Of a DNA stretch of 64,000 nt, positions 36,860-47,672 are shown piece by piece. The position numbers and the translations under genes are program-made. Every line of letters starts with the position of its first letter. The stretch's first letter is position 1. This DNA comes from Comamonas aquatica NBRC 14918 (lineage in GTDB: Bacteria > Pseudomonadota > Gammaproteobacteria > Burkholderiales > Burkholderiaceae_C), in contig NZ_BBJR01000042.1 of NCBI RefSeq assembly GCF_000739875.1, positions 1-64,000 on the forward strand, read 5' to 3'. Under the pieces are notes generated by a model that was given only the letters and a program-made list of their open reading frames with translations, did no database searches and had not been told where the DNA came from.

Positions 36860-38215
36860 TCAGCGGGACTCACGCTCGCGCGAGCGATTCACATCGCGCA
36901 CACGGGCATCAATGGGGGTTGCGGGCACGACAGTGACACCGTTCTGCGCAGGCGTGCGAGCAGCATCCTGCGCGGCCTGTGGTGCAGCGCCAGAGCTGTG
37001 CAAGATCTTGTCCAGCGGCAGATACAGCAGGTTGGAACCCTGGCGCGAATCCACCAGCACCTTGGTCACATTGCTGTACACCTCTTGCAGGGTTTCGGTG
37101 TACAGGCGGTCACGCGTCACCTGGGGCGCCTTCTTGTATTCGGCCAGCACCGAGCTGAAGCGCTGTGCATCACCCTCGGCCTGCGCCGCGATGCGCTCGC
37201 GGTAGGCTTCGGCTTCTTCCTTCAAACGCGCAGCCGTACCTGCGGCACGGGGGATCACGTCGTTGGCATAGGCCTGGGCTTCGTTCTTGGCGCGCTCGCG
37301 CTCCTGACCAGCCTTGAGTACATCGTCAAATGCGGCCTGCACCTGCTCGGGCGGACGCACACCGCCTTGCTGCATGTTGATGCCGACCACCTCCACACCC
37401 ACCTTGTAGCGGTCCAGGATGGTCTGCATCAAATCCCGCACGCGCGGCGCGATCTGGTCGCGCTCTTCCGCCAGTGCGGTATCCATCTTCATCTTGCCCA
37501 CCACTTCACGCACCGCAGTCTCTGCAGCCTGCACCACTGCGACGTCGGGGCTCTTGCTCTCAAACAGCCAGGCCCGGGCATCGCTCAAGCGGTACTGCAC
37601 CGCGAACTTGATCTCGACGATGTTCTCATCCTCGGTCAGCATCGCCGATTCGCGCAGACCGGTGCTCTTGATGATGGTGTCACGACCCACATCCACGGAA
37701 CGGATCTGCGACACGTAGACCAGCTCATGGTTTTGCACGGGATACGGCAGACGCCAATTGAAGCCAGCACCCACGGTCGAGTGGTACTTGCCGAACTGCG
37801 TGATCACCGCCTGCTGGCCTTCCTGCACGATGAAGAAACCCGTGCCCAGCCAGATCAGCACAGCGATACCGGCGATCACGCCGACGCCAATGCCTGCACC
37901 CTTCATTTCTGGCGGCTGGCTGCTGTTACCCCCCTGGGGACCGCGGGGAGGCTTGCCTCCAAACAGCCCCGAGAGCTTGCGATTCAGGTCACGCCACAAC
38001 TCATCCAGATCCGGTGGCTGACCCGCCTGCTGCTGGCCACGCGGCGGAGGGGGAGAGGAAGGAGGCTGCGCAGGACGGTCAGAATCCGGGCGCGACTCAC
38101 CCTCCCCTGCTTGGTTGTCCTCTCCACGCCCCCAGCGGGGATCATTCAGATTGAACATTCCCCGCAAGCGTTCTGGCAGCACTGCCCAACGAGGGGCGCG
38201 ATTCAGGAAATTCAT
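36860..38215 (-). CDS. hflK: protease modulator HflK
   Basis: HflK is the partner of HflC in the periplasm-facing HflKC complex that modulates FtsH. The 451-residue protein has a Pro/Gln-rich cytoplasmic N-terminus and a single membrane helix (GVIAGIAVLIWLGTGFFIV). The SPFH domain and a C-terminal tail with low complexity follow. The ATG at 38215 is used; an internal ATG at 38158 (MFNLNDPRWGRG) is also plausible because many HflK proteins start near NDP.WG. It lies 69 bases after hflX. Confidence 0.94.
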   Translation of the reverse strand: MNFLNRAPRWAVLPERLRGMFNLNDPRWGRGEDNQAGEGESRPDSDRPAQPPSSPPPPRGQQQAGQPPDLDELWRDLNRKLSGLFGGKPPRGPQGGNSSQPPEMKGAGIGVGVIAGIAVLIWLGTGFFIVQEGQQAVITQFGKYHSTVGAGFNWRLPYPVQNHELVYVSQIRSVDVGRDTIIKSTGLRESAMLTEDENIVEIKFAVQYRLSDARAWLFESKSPDVAVVQAAETAVREVVGKMKMDTALAEERDQIAPRVRDLMQTILDRYKVGVEVVGINMQQGGVRPPEQVQAAFDDVLKAGQERERAKNEAQAYANDVIPRAAGTAARLKEEAEAYRERIAAQAEGDAQRFSSVLAEYKKAPQVTRDRLYTETLQEVYSNVTKVLVDSRQGSNLLYLPLDKILHSSGAAPQAAQDAARTPAQNGVTVVPATPIDARVRDVNRSRERESR

Positions 38216-38284
38216 GCGAAAAGTCTCAATTGGTATTGCTATGAACCATGTGGCATTGTGCCGAAATGTGCAGGTGCACTTTGC

Positions 38285-39496
38285 TCAATCGTCGTAGTCA
38301 TCAAGGGACATTGGTTCAGACCTTTGGCCATCGCGACCATCTTGGACCTCCCCTTCGTCGGATGCATTCCGGGCTGCCAAAGCGGCCTGAGCCAGCAACT
38401 GGCGCAACTGCACCAGGCCTTCGCCCGTGCGCGCACTCACAAACACACGAGGAACGGCCACCCCATCCACCTCGTAGGTGTCCTGCGTGATGGCAGGCAT
38501 GCGCTCCGGTGGTAAGGCATCCAGCTTGTTGAAGACCAGTACCTGAGGAATATCCAAGGCACCGATCTCGCCCAACACCCTGCGGACTTGATCCATCTGC
38601 TCAGGGAAAGTTTCATTCGACGCATCGACCACATGCAGCAGCAGATCGGCATCCACCGCTTCTTGCAGCGTGGCCTGGAACGCCTCGACCAGACCGTGGG
38701 GCAAATCGCGGATGAAGCCCACGGTGTCCGACAGGGACACGGACATGCCCGCTTCGCTCAGGTACAGCTGGCGCGTGGTCGTATCGAGCGTGGCAAACAG
38801 CTGGTCCGCCGCGTAGGCTCGCGCTTTCACCAGGGCGTTGAACAGCGTGGATTTGCCAGCATTCGTGTAGCCGACCAGCGAGATGTTGAACACATCTCGG
38901 CGCTCACGCTGCCGGCGCTGGGTGGCGCGCTGCTTCTTGACCTTCTGCAGCTTGTCCTTGGTGCGCTTGATGGCATCTGCAATCATGCGGCGATCCAGTT
39001 CGATCTGCTTTTCGCCCGGCCCACCACGCCCGCCGATACCGCCCATCTGGCGCTCCAAGTGGGTCCAGCGGCGCACCAGGCGCGTGGCCACGTACTGCAG
39101 GCGCGCCAGTTCCACCTGCAGCTTGCCTTCATGGCTGCGCGCACGCTGGGCGAAGATCTCCAGGATCAACAGCGTCCGGTCATTGACCGGCATTTCCAGA
39201 TGGCGTTCCAGGTTGCGCTGCTGCGCCGGACTCAGGGCCTGGTCAAACAGCACCTCGCGGGCGCCATGCATCTGGGCCAGCATACGGATTTCGTCCGCCT
39301 TGCCACTGCCCACAAACAAGGCTGCATCGGGTGCTTTGCGTTTACAGGTGATGCGTGCCACAGGGCGCAGGCCGGCGGTTTGTGCCAGCAGGCCCAGTTC
39401 TTCAAGCTCGGTGTCGAAGTGTGGAAGTCCGAAGTCAACGCCCACCAGCACAACAGGAGTGGCGTCTTCGGGGGAGGATGCGGCGTTCACGCTCAT
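38285..39496 (-). CDS. hflX: ribosome-associated GTPase HflX
   Basis: HflX is a GTPase that splits stalled or heat-damaged ribosomes. The 403-residue protein has the HflX N-terminal domain, a glycine-rich linker (MGGIGGRGGPGEKQIELDRR) and a GTPase domain with G1 GYTNAGKST (209-217). DTVGFI and the NKLD element follow. The C-terminus is acidic. The ATG at 39496 has a strong GGAGGTGAT site. It is 55 bases after hfq in the classic hfq-hflX-hflK-hflC order. Confidence 0.95.
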   Translation of the reverse strand: MSVNAASSPEDATPVVLVGVDFGLPHFDTELEELGLLAQTAGLRPVARITCKRKAPDAALFVGSGKADEIRMLAQMHGAREVLFDQALSPAQQRNLERHLEMPVNDRTLLILEIFAQRARSHEGKLQVELARLQYVATRLVRRWTHLERQMGGIGGRGGPGEKQIELDRRMIADAIKRTKDKLQKVKKQRATQRRQRERRDVFNISLVGYTNAGKSTLFNALVKARAYAADQLFATLDTTTRQLYLSEAGMSVSLSDTVGFIRDLPHGLVEAFQATLQEAVDADLLLHVVDASNETFPEQMDQVRRVLGEIGALDIPQVLVFNKLDALPPERMPAITQDTYEVDGVAVPRVFVSARTGEGLVQLRQLLAQAALAARNASDEGEVQDGRDGQRSEPMSLDDYDD

Positions 39497-39551
39497 GCCA
39501 TCACCTCCCCCACCCTGCACGGCTGTGCAAGGAAGGGATAAGTCAACAGTT

Positions 39552-39806
39552 TCAAGCGGCAGCGGCCTCGTTGTCGTTGTTGTCAGCCAGGCTGAAGTTC
39601 ACAGGGCGACCAGGGACGATGGTCGAGATGGCGTGCTTGTAGACCATCTGAGTCACGGTATTGCGCAGCAACACCACGTACTGGTCGAACGATTCGATCT
39701 GGCCTTGCAGCTTGATGCCGTTGACCAAATATATGGAAACCGGCACGTGCTCGCGGCGCAGTGCGTTCAAAAATGGATCTTGCAGGAGTTGGCCTTTATT
39801 GCTCAC
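39552..39806 (-). CDS. hfq: RNA chaperone Hfq
   Basis: Hfq is the hexameric Sm-like chaperone for sRNA-mRNA pairing. The 84-residue protein starts at a GTG (39806) giving the canonical [14 protein letters not shown], with GGAGA six bases upstream. A longer frame starting at 39854 is not the gene start. Sm1 ([16 protein letters not shown]) and Sm2 ([10 protein letters not shown]) are intact. The tail after residue 70 is short and ends in alanines. Confidence 0.96.
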   Translation of the reverse strand: MSNKGQLLQDPFLNALRREHVPVSIYLVNGIKLQGQIESFDQYVVLLRNTVTQMVYKHAISTIVPGRPVNFSLADNNDNEAAAA

Positions 39807-39919
39807 GATATTCTCCGTGTTCGGAAATGTTGTTGTAAACCGACACCTTACCACAGCGCCTTTTGTGCTTTCCCCTTGCAGGGATTCGCCCTCTGGCGCT
39901 GCGGCGATGGCTTCCCAGC

Positions 39920-41254
39920 TTAGTCGGAATAGGGGTTGTGGGAAGTCTTGAACTCGATCCTCAGGGGGGTACCCACCAAATCAAACTCCTTGCGGAAACG
40001 TCCTTCCAGGAAGCGGCGGTAGGCCTCGGTGATGTGCTCCAAGGAATTGCCGTGCACCACGATCACTGGCGGGTTCATGCCCCCCTGGTGCGCATAGCGC
40101 GGCTTGGGGCGATAGGCTCCCGCCTTCTTTGGCGTTTGATACTGCACGGCTTCCAGCAGGACGCGTGTGAGCACAGGCGTCGGCATCTTGCAGGTGGCCG
40201 CCTTGTGCGCTTGCACGATGGAAGCCCACAAGGGCCCCAGGCCCTGGCGCTTGGTGGCAGAGATGAAGTGCAACGCGGCAAATTTCAGGAAGCCCAGGCG
40301 GGTTTCAATCGCACGCTCGACCAGCTGGCGCTGGTAATCGTCCACGGCGTCCCACTTGTTCACTGCCACCACCACGGCACGGCCGCTTTCCAGGACGTAG
40401 CCCGCAATGTGGGCATCCTGGTCCGTCACCCCTTCGGTGGCATCGATCAGCAGCAAGACCACGTTCGCGGTCTCGATTGCCTGCAAGGTCTTGACCACCG
40501 AGAACTTCTCGATGGCCTCGAAGACGCGGCCCTTGCGGCGCAGACCGGCGGTATCGATCAGCTCGAAACGCTGACCGTTGCGCTCGAACGGCACAGCAAT
40601 CGCATCGCGCGTCGTGCCCGGCATGTCGAACGCCACCAGGCGCTCCTCACCCAACCAGGTGTTGATCAAGGTGGACTTGCCCGCGTTCGGGCGTCCGGCC
40701 AGAGCCAAGCGCACAGGGCGCGCTTCCACGTCCTCGATGCTTTCCTCTTCGGGCTCGGGCAGGTTCAAGGAACCCAGCGCCAGCTCCACCAGACCGCGCA
40801 CCCCCTGCCCGTGGGCAGCGGACACCGGATAGACATCCCCCAGGCCCAGCTCATAGAACTCCGCCAGCTGCGTGCCCGCCTTCATGCCTTCGGCCTTGTT
40901 GGCCACCAGCACACACGGCTTGCCCAGGCGACGCAGGTAGTTGCCGATGTCATGGTCCTGGGCCGACAGGCCGTCCCGCGCGTCGACCACGAACAGCACC
41001 ACGTCGGCCTCTGCCACGGCCTGGCGCGTCTGCTTGGCCATTTCGCGGAAGATGCCCTTGGAGGCATCGGGCTCAAAACCGCCCGTGTCGATCACGATGT
41101 ACTCGTGCTTGCCCTGGCGACCCTGGCCGTAGTGGCGGTCGCGTGTCAGACCGGCAAAGTCGGCGACGATGGCGTCGCGCGACTTGGTCAGTCGGTTGAA
41201 CAAGGTTGATTTGCCCACATTGGGGCGCCCGACAAGGGCAATAACTGGCTTCAT
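39920..41254 (-). CDS. der: ribosome biogenesis GTPase Der
   Basis: Der (EngA) has two tandem GTPase domains and a KH-like domain and assists 50S subunit assembly. The 444-residue protein has a first G1 GRPNVGKS (9-16) and a second GRPNAGKS near residue 188. A C-terminal KH-like part ends in a basic segment. It lies 13 bases after bamB and 113 bases before hfq, and that gap should hold the hfq promoter. Confidence 0.96.
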   Translation of the reverse strand: MKPVIALVGRPNVGKSTLFNRLTKSRDAIVADFAGLTRDRHYGQGRQGKHEYIVIDTGGFEPDASKGIFREMAKQTRQAVAEADVVLFVVDARDGLSAQDHDIGNYLRRLGKPCVLVANKAEGMKAGTQLAEFYELGLGDVYPVSAAHGQGVRGLVELALGSLNLPEPEEESIEDVEARPVRLALAGRPNAGKSTLINTWLGEERLVAFDMPGTTRDAIAVPFERNGQRFELIDTAGLRRKGRVFEAIEKFSVVKTLQAIETANVVLLLIDATEGVTDQDAHIAGYVLESGRAVVVAVNKWDAVDDYQRQLVERAIETRLGFLKFAALHFISATKRQGLGPLWASIVQAHKAATCKMPTPVLTRVLLEAVQYQTPKKAGAYRPKPRYAHQGGMNPPVIVVHGNSLEHITEAYRRFLEGRFRKEFDLVGTPLRIEFKTSHNPYSD

Positions 41255-41267
41255 TCGAAAATTTTTG

Positions 41268-42389
41268 TCAATCCGGGCGGAAGCCGTAAATGCCGCCGCC
41301 GCGTGTCACAACCACCAAGGTATCGGCGGCCACCACCGGCGCTGCTGCCACGCCGGTTCCATCGGTATTCAATCGGTTCAGGTGCGAGCCATCCTGCTTG
41401 GACACCAGGTGCACCAGACCTGTCTCATCGGCCATCACCACGGCACGCCCCAGCACCAGCGGTGCAGACAGCTTGCGGTGCTGGAAACGATCGACCGACC
41501 AGCGCTTGGTGCCGTCGGCCAGATTCCAGGCCTGCAGAATGCCGTTGCTCTCGGTACCAAACACGTACTCTGCATCAGCTGCAATTCCCACTGCTCCCTT
41601 GGCAGTTTGTGACCATGCGGTGCGACCGACATTCGCATCCACGCAGCCCACGGCCGCCTGGAAGGCACGCGCACACACGGCATTGCCGACGCGGCTGGCA
41701 GGACCGACCAGATCCACCAGACGCTCCACATCGTTGGTGCCGCGCGGCGATGCCAGCGGAGCTTCCCACTCGACGCGGCCATCATCCGGGTTCAGGGCCA
41801 CCAGGCGGCCGGACAGGCCGGCCAGCAAGGTGTTGCCATAGGGCATCAGCACCCCCTGCTGGCGCAGCACCAGGGGCTCGCCCTCGCGGCGCTGGGTCCA
41901 CAGGTGGGCACCATTTTGTGCATCGAAGGCCGACACCGAACGGTCGGCCGCCAGCACAAAGATGCGACCTCCCGCGACCAGCGGGGCGGTGAAAACCGAG
42001 GTGCTGAGCGGCTTGCTCCACAGCTTGTTGCCGCCCTCTAGCACCACCAGTTCGTTGCCGGTGGTCACCACAGCCGCATGGCGGCCATCGGCGCCGACGC
42101 CGGTTTGCAAGGCCTTACCGGCCTGGCCACGCCAGCTTTCACGCCCATTGCTGGCGTTGATGCTGACCACCGTACCGTCGGCCGCTGCCACGATCACGTC
42201 TTGCCCCTGGACCTGGGCCCGCACATTCGCGTCCTTGATCGCGGGAATGCGCACCGTCCAGGCCTGGCGCACCGGCAGATTGACCACGTTGGGCCCCAAG
42301 TCCATGGGCTTGGGCGCACTGCCGGAACCGAACCACGCGCAGCCACCCAGGGCTGTCACCATGGCCATGGCCACCACCGTGCGCTGCAC
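41268..42389 (-). CDS. bamB: outer membrane assembly lipoprotein BamB
   Basis: BamB is the beta-propeller lipoprotein of the BAM complex that inserts outer membrane proteins. The 373-residue form starts at a GTG (42389) with GGGGAG upstream, and its lipobox is LGGC. The PQQ-like repeat blades follow (for example [32 protein letters not shown]). An earlier GTG at 42437, overlapping the upstream stop by four bases and preceded by GGAG, would add 16 hydrophilic residues and cannot be excluded. Confidence 0.92.
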   Translation of the reverse strand: MQRTVVAMAMVTALGGCAWFGSGSAPKPMDLGPNVVNLPVRQAWTVRIPAIKDANVRAQVQGQDVIVAAADGTVVSINASNGRESWRGQAGKALQTGVGADGRHAAVVTTGNELVVLEGGNKLWSKPLSTSVFTAPLVAGGRIFVLAADRSVSAFDAQNGAHLWTQRREGEPLVLRQQGVLMPYGNTLLAGLSGRLVALNPDDGRVEWEAPLASPRGTNDVERLVDLVGPASRVGNAVCARAFQAAVGCVDANVGRTAWSQTAKGAVGIAADAEYVFGTESNGILQAWNLADGTKRWSVDRFQHRKLSAPLVLGRAVVMADETGLVHLVSKQDGSHLNRLNTDGTGVAAAPVVAADTLVVVTRGGGIYGFRPD

Positions 42390-42433
42390 GGTCACTCCCC
42401 AAACTCGTCCTTGATCGCGTTGCGCGTTGTGAT

Positions 42434-43114
42434 TCACTTGTTGGTCTCCGTCAAAGTCGCCATTCCGGATTCAGAGGTTGCCACCCCCAATGCATTCAGC
42501 TTGAAGCCCACCAGCGCGCGGTAGTCCACCTGCGGGTCCAGCAGCTTCCAGGCTTCCTGGTAGGCCGTGATCGCTTCACTGGTCTTGCCCTGCTGCTGCA
42601 GCACATCCCCCAGGCGATCGGCCGCCAGGCCCTTGAATTCGGCAGGGAAGCTGCCACGCAGCACGGCTGCGGCGGCCTCCAGGTCTTTTTCTTCCATCAG
42701 CACCGCTGCCAGACGCAGCTTGGCCGTGGCCTGGTAGCCCTCGTCCTTGGTGTGGTCCACCACCCATTGCAGGGCCGACTTGGCCTCGGGCAGCTTGCCT
42801 GCCTTCACGGAGGACTGGGCCACCAGCAAGGCGGCGTGCCCGGCCTGCAGGGTGCCAGCGTAGTCGGCCTTCACAGCATCGAACGCCTGGGCCACGCGGG
42901 CCTGGTCGCCGCTTTCCACGGCCACCGCCACCACATCGGCCAGGGCGGAGGCCTGCACCGCCTGGCGCTGCTGCCACATCTGCCAGCCATTCCAGGCGGC
43001 AAAGCCGCCCATCACGATCACGGCCACGCCGGTGATGGGAGTGCCCCACTTGTTCCAGAAGTGCTTGATCTGATCAAGTTGCTCTTGTTCTTCGAGGTCG
43101 AGATGCGTTGCCAT
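42434..43114 (-). CDS. YfgM-type tetratricopeptide membrane protein
   Basis: The 226-residue protein has a short cytoplasmic N-terminus rich in acidic residues (LDLEEQEQLDQIKHFW). One membrane helix follows (PITGVAVIVMGGFAAWNGW), then TPR-like helices in the periplasm. It matches YfgM (DUF2133), an ancillary SecYEG/PpiD partner in protein export. The position between hisS and bamB is the conserved one. The ATG at 43114 starts the conserved MATHLDLEEQ. Confidence 0.9.
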   Translation of the reverse strand: MATHLDLEEQEQLDQIKHFWNKWGTPITGVAVIVMGGFAAWNGWQMWQQRQAVQASALADVVAVAVESGDQARVAQAFDAVKADYAGTLQAGHAALLVAQSSVKAGKLPEAKSALQWVVDHTKDEGYQATAKLRLAAVLMEEKDLEAAAAVLRGSFPAEFKGLAADRLGDVLQQQGKTSEAITAYQEAWKLLDPQVDYRALVGFKLNALGVATSESGMATLTETNK

Positions 43115-43133
43115 ACTGGGTGTTGTAAGAGAT

Positions 43134-44429
43134 TCAAGCCTGAGATTGTAGGGTGGCGGCCCAATCGGCCACCTGCGCCAGCGGCTGCTGCACCTGGGCG
43201 CCCTGTCCATCGCGCAGCGATTTGACGGTCACCAGGCCCTGCGCCAGCTCGTCGGCACCGAAGATCAGCGCAAAGCGCGCGCCCGATCCGTCGGCCTTCT
43301 TGAACTGCGATTTCATCGAGCCCATGCCCTCGGCGACGGCCGTGTGCATCTGCGCACGCACGCCCGCATCGCGCAGTTGGGTGAGTGTGCGCAGCACCAC
43401 GGGCATGGCGGCGGCATCGGGCACGATGGCGTACACGTCCAGACCGGGCTCGGGGATGTCGGTGCCCAGTTCCTTGACCAGCTCCAGCACACGCTCCACG
43501 CCCAGGGCCCAGCCAACTGCGGGGGCCGGCTTGCCGCCGACCTGCTCGATCAGGTAGTCGTAACGGCCACCCGCGCAGATCGTGCCTTGCGAGCCCAGCA
43601 GGTCGGTCACGAACTCGAACACGCTGAGGTTGTAGTAGTCCAGGCCGCGCACCAGGCGGGGGTTGACCGTCCAGGGCACGCCATTCGCGTCCAGGATGGC
43701 CTTCAGGCCGTCAAAGTGCGCCAGCGAAGCCTCGCCCAGGTAATCCAGCAATTTGGGCGCAGCATTCACCATCTCCTGCATCGCTGGGTTCTTGGTGTCC
43801 AGCACGCGCAGCGGGTTGCTATACATGCGGCGCTTGGCCTCTTCGTCCATGACGTCGGTATGCTGCTCCAGGTAGGCAATCAACGCCTCGCGGTGCGCCT
43901 TGCGCTCCTCGGGCTGGCCCAGGCTGTTGATTTCCAGGCGCCACTGGGTCAGGCCCAGGCGCTTCCACAGGGCCACGGCCAGCAGGATCAGCTCGGCGTC
44001 CACGTCGGGCCCGGCAAAGCCCAGGGCCTCGGCACCGATCTGGTGGAACTGGCGGTAGCGGCCACGCTGCGGACGCTCGTGGCGGAACATGGGGCCGATG
44101 TACCACATGCGCTTGCCGCCGTCGTACAGCAGGTTGTTCTCGATGGTGGCACGCACCAGGCTGGCCGTGCCTTCGGGGCGCAGCGTCAGGCGCTCGCCGT
44201 TGAGTTTGTCCTCGAAGGAGTACATCTCCTTCTCGACAATGTCCGTCACCTCGCCGATGCCGCGCACAAACAGCTGCGTGTGCTCGACGATGGGCGTGCG
44301 CACGTTGCGGTAGGCAAAGCGCCCCATCAGATCGCGCACTTGCGCTTCCAGCCACTCCCAGCGGGCGGACTCGCCGGGAAGGATGTCGTTCATGCCTTTG
44401 ACGGCGGAGAGTTTGTCGGTCTTTGCCAC
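43134..44429 (-). CDS. hisS: histidyl-tRNA synthetase
   Basis: This class II synthetase charges tRNA-His. The 431-residue protein has [11 protein letters not shown] at the start, motif 2 around [17 protein letters not shown], the histidine-A motif GLDYYN and the C-terminal anticodon domain. The start is a GTG at 44429 ([12 protein letters not shown]) with GGTGAG upstream. Its paralogue HisZ is encoded about 7.5 kb downstream. It is preceded by a 125-base gap with two degenerate copies of the dispersed repeat. Confidence 0.95.
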   Translation of the reverse strand: MAKTDKLSAVKGMNDILPGESARWEWLEAQVRDLMGRFAYRNVRTPIVEHTQLFVRGIGEVTDIVEKEMYSFEDKLNGERLTLRPEGTASLVRATIENNLLYDGGKRMWYIGPMFRHERPQRGRYRQFHQIGAEALGFAGPDVDAELILLAVALWKRLGLTQWRLEINSLGQPEERKAHREALIAYLEQHTDVMDEEAKRRMYSNPLRVLDTKNPAMQEMVNAAPKLLDYLGEASLAHFDGLKAILDANGVPWTVNPRLVRGLDYYNLSVFEFVTDLLGSQGTICAGGRYDYLIEQVGGKPAPAVGWALGVERVLELVKELGTDIPEPGLDVYAIVPDAAAMPVVLRTLTQLRDAGVRAQMHTAVAEGMGSMKSQFKKADGSGARFALIFGADELAQGLVTVKSLRDGQGAQVQQPLAQVADWAATLQSQA

Positions 44430-44461
44430 TTCAGAAATCTCACCAAAAATACAGCCCTTCA

Positions 44462-44555
44462 AAAAGAAGAGCTGTTTGCGCTGGTTCAGCGCGGTTTTCA
44501 GAAACTTTTATCGTTGAAAGTATTTAAACACGCGCGCTGAAAGCTATTGTTTTAT

Positions 44556-44558
<3 letters not shown>
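44462..44558. repeat. two degenerate copies of the dispersed repeat between ispG and hisS
   Basis: At 44462-44500 the minus strand reads a CGCGCTGAACCAGCGC-like hairpin followed by AAACAGCTCTTCTTTTTGAA. At about 44526-44558 the plus strand reads GCGCGCTGAAAGCTATTG. Both keep the inverted GCGCT core and the AGCT tail but are eroded compared with copies A-D. The second runs into the 3' end of ispG (stop at 44556-44558). Confidence 0.5.
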
Positions 44559-45827
<1,269 letters not shown>

Positions 45828-45830
45828 TTG

Positions 45831-46820
45831 TTACTTCACCTCGAACCGGGCCACATTGTTCTTGGCCGCAGCGGCCAGATCGAATGCAGCGCCATCAATC
45901 TGCAAGGTGGTGGCGCCGGCATTGCCCACCACCACGTGCAGAGGCCGTCCGGCGGCCGTGTCCTCAAACACATCGCCAGACTTCAAAATCTTTTCCATCA
46001 CCACGCGCTGCTGCGCATCGCGCACCTGTACCCAGCTCTCGGCATTCGCGGTGAAACGCAGTTGCATGCCATTTGCCGCCGGAGCTGCGGCGGCAGCGGC
46101 TGTCGCAGCCGGCATGGCAGGGGTGGCCACAGGTGCCGCGGCAGGCTCGGCGGCGCTGCTGGGTGCAGGGGCGGCTGGCGCAGCAGCCGAAGGGGCCACG
46201 GCCTTTTCCGCCACGGCGGGGGCCGCCTCCGCAGCAGGTGCCGCCTCGGTGGCTGCAGGTGCTGCGGCTTCGGGGGCAGGCATGAACAGCGGCTCCGCGG
46301 GAGCGGCTTCGCTCAGAGGGGTCTCGCCGCCGGCCGCGCCCTGGGCTTCCTGCCACTGCGGCAGGAAATACAGGCCGGCGCCACCGATGGCGGCAATCAG
46401 CACGGCGATCCCCAGTTTCACCGCACTGCCGGAGCCACTGTCCTGCGTGGGCGACATCAGGGAGCGCAGCGTCTTTTCCTTGAACGGCGTGTTGATGCCC
46501 TCGGGGTTGGACGCCAGCTTGGCCGCCTCGTGCTTGGGCAGCCCGGCCATCACCGGCGCCGAAGGAATCTGCAGCACGCGGCACACGCTCAGCGCCAGCG
46601 AACGCGTGAACACCGAATCCGTGAGCAAGTCCCAGCGGTCTTCCTCCAGGGCCTGCAGCTTGTGTGCCGGCACCTTGAGTGCGCCCGCCAAGGATTGCAG
46701 CGACACCTGTCGCTGCTCACGCGCCTGGCGCAGCATCTGCCCCGCACTGCTGCTGGGCAGCGTGCCCGTGCCGCCACCAACTTGTTGCTCTGCGTTGCTC
46801 ACATCCACCACCTCAGTCAT
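45831..46820 (-). CDS. rodZ: cytoskeleton protein RodZ
   Basis: RodZ links the MreB cytoskeleton to the wall-elongation machinery. The 329-residue protein has an N-terminal HTH_25 domain (about 28-90, MLRQAREQRQVSLQSLAGAL) and a single membrane helix (LGIAVLIAAIGGAGLYFL). A very long Ala/Pro-rich periplasmic linker (about 165-250) and a C-terminal DUF4115 domain follow. The ATG at 46820 has GGGGAG upstream. The restored pilW frame would overlap this start by eight bases. Confidence 0.92.
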   Translation of the reverse strand: MTEVVDVSNAEQQVGGGTGTLPSSSAGQMLRQAREQRQVSLQSLAGALKVPAHKLQALEEDRWDLLTDSVFTRSLALSVCRVLQIPSAPVMAGLPKHEAAKLASNPEGINTPFKEKTLRSLMSPTQDSGSGSAVKLGIAVLIAAIGGAGLYFLPQWQEAQGAAGGETPLSEAAPAEPLFMPAPEAAAPAATEAAPAAEAAPAVAEKAVAPSAAAPAAPAPSSAAEPAAAPVATPAMPAATAAAAAAPAANGMQLRFTANAESWVQVRDAQQRVVMEKILKSGDVFEDTAAGRPLHVVVGNAGATTLQIDGAAFDLAAAAKNNVARFEVK

Positions 46821-46983
46821 CAAACGCTCCCCGCTCAAACCGTTGCCATTCCTTGGAGTCAGGGAATCGCTTATGTAATTGATCCGCCAATTGCCGCATC
46901 GCCACCCGGTCCCCCAGGCTGCGCTCCACCTTGATGCCCAGCCACAGCGACTGCGCCGATGCCCATTGCCCATTGCCCATTGT
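46813..46983 (-). other. displaced C-terminal reading frame of pilW
   Basis: In the frame shifted by one 7-bp unit, the strand encodes SAQSLWLGIKVERSLGDR and continues to KRFPDSKEWQRFERGAFDD. This closely follows the C-terminus of PilF/PilW proteins (LWLGI....L.DR....... QL...FP.S.E). It has no start of its own. It is the authentic end of pilW, cut off by the repeat. Confidence 0.8.
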
Positions 46984-47647
46984 TGATGCGGCGCACATAG
47001 AAGCGCGCACGCTCGGCCTCGCCCTGCGCCAGCAGGGCATCGGCAAAATTGTAGGCAACCGCAGGGCTGCCCGGCTCGATTTCGTTGGCTTTTTCCAGCG
47101 CCTGCAAGGCCTTGTCGATCTGACCAGCTTGGCGCAGGCACACCCCCTTGGCTAGCCAGATGCGTGCCACCGATTGGCCGCTGGCGCGCGGCGCACCCAA
47201 GGCCGCATCGAAATTGCCATCGGCCACCGCAAATTGCTTTTGCAGGCACTGCACCCAGCCCAGGTTGTACAGGCTGTCGGCATCGCCGGGGCGCAGGGCC
47301 AGGGCCTGCACAAAGCTCTGGTGCGCGTTCTTGTAGTCTTGCAGGCTCAGGTAGATCCAGCCTTGCAGGTTGAAGGCATCGACGTAACGGGGGTAGGCCT
47401 GCAGCGCCTGGGCAATTTCGCCCAGCGCCACTTCGGCGCGGCCTTCCTCAAAGTGCAAGGCCGCCAGTTGCAAGCGCGTCTTGGCCAGGCGGTGCACCTC
47501 TGTTTCGGCGGCAGACCCGGGAATGGCCTCCGGCTTGACGGCCGCCGGCGTGGACACACACCCGGCCAAGATACATGCTGCCACCACCCCCACGCCCAGA
47601 TAGGCCTTGCTGAATATCTGCTTCATGGGAATGAATGGGGCTGGCAT
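46871..47647 (-). CDS. pilW: type IV pilus biogenesis lipoprotein PilW (PilF), out of frame at its 3' end
   Basis: PilW/PilF is the outer-membrane pilotin needed for PilQ secretin assembly and pilus stability. The ORF encodes 258 residues: lipobox LAGC (Cys30), then about five TPRs (ALQAYPRYVDAFNLQGWIYL and others). After INNGQWA the reading frame is lost. The last 28 codons (ending GGSIT) are non-homologous because a 7-bp unit is present three times rather than two. Start 47647 has AAGGA upstream. It lies between rlmN and rodZ. As written it is probably non-functional. Confidence 0.82.
   Translation of the reverse strand: MPAPFIPMKQIFSKAYLGVGVVAACILAGCVSTPAAVKPEAIPGSAAETEVHRLAKTRLQLAALHFEEGRAEVALGEIAQALQAYPRYVDAFNLQGWIYLSLQDYKNAHQSFVQALALRPGDADSLYNLGWVQCLQKQFAVADGNFDAALGAPRASGQSVARIWLAKGVCLRQAGQIDKALQALEKANEIEPGSPAVAYNFADALLAQGEAERARFYVRRINNGQWAMGIGAVAVAGHQGGAQPGGPGGDAAIGGSIT
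46960..46982. repeat. heptanucleotide tandem repeat in pilW
   Basis: The unit CCCATTG occurs three times in a row (46962-46968, 46969-46975, 46976-46982), with two further matching bases at the left. Because 7 is not a multiple of 3, each gain or loss of a unit shifts the pilW frame. Two units give an intact gene; three give the truncated form seen here. Confidence 0.97.
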
Positions 47648-47672
47648 GCACATCCTTGCGGTCAAGAAACGG

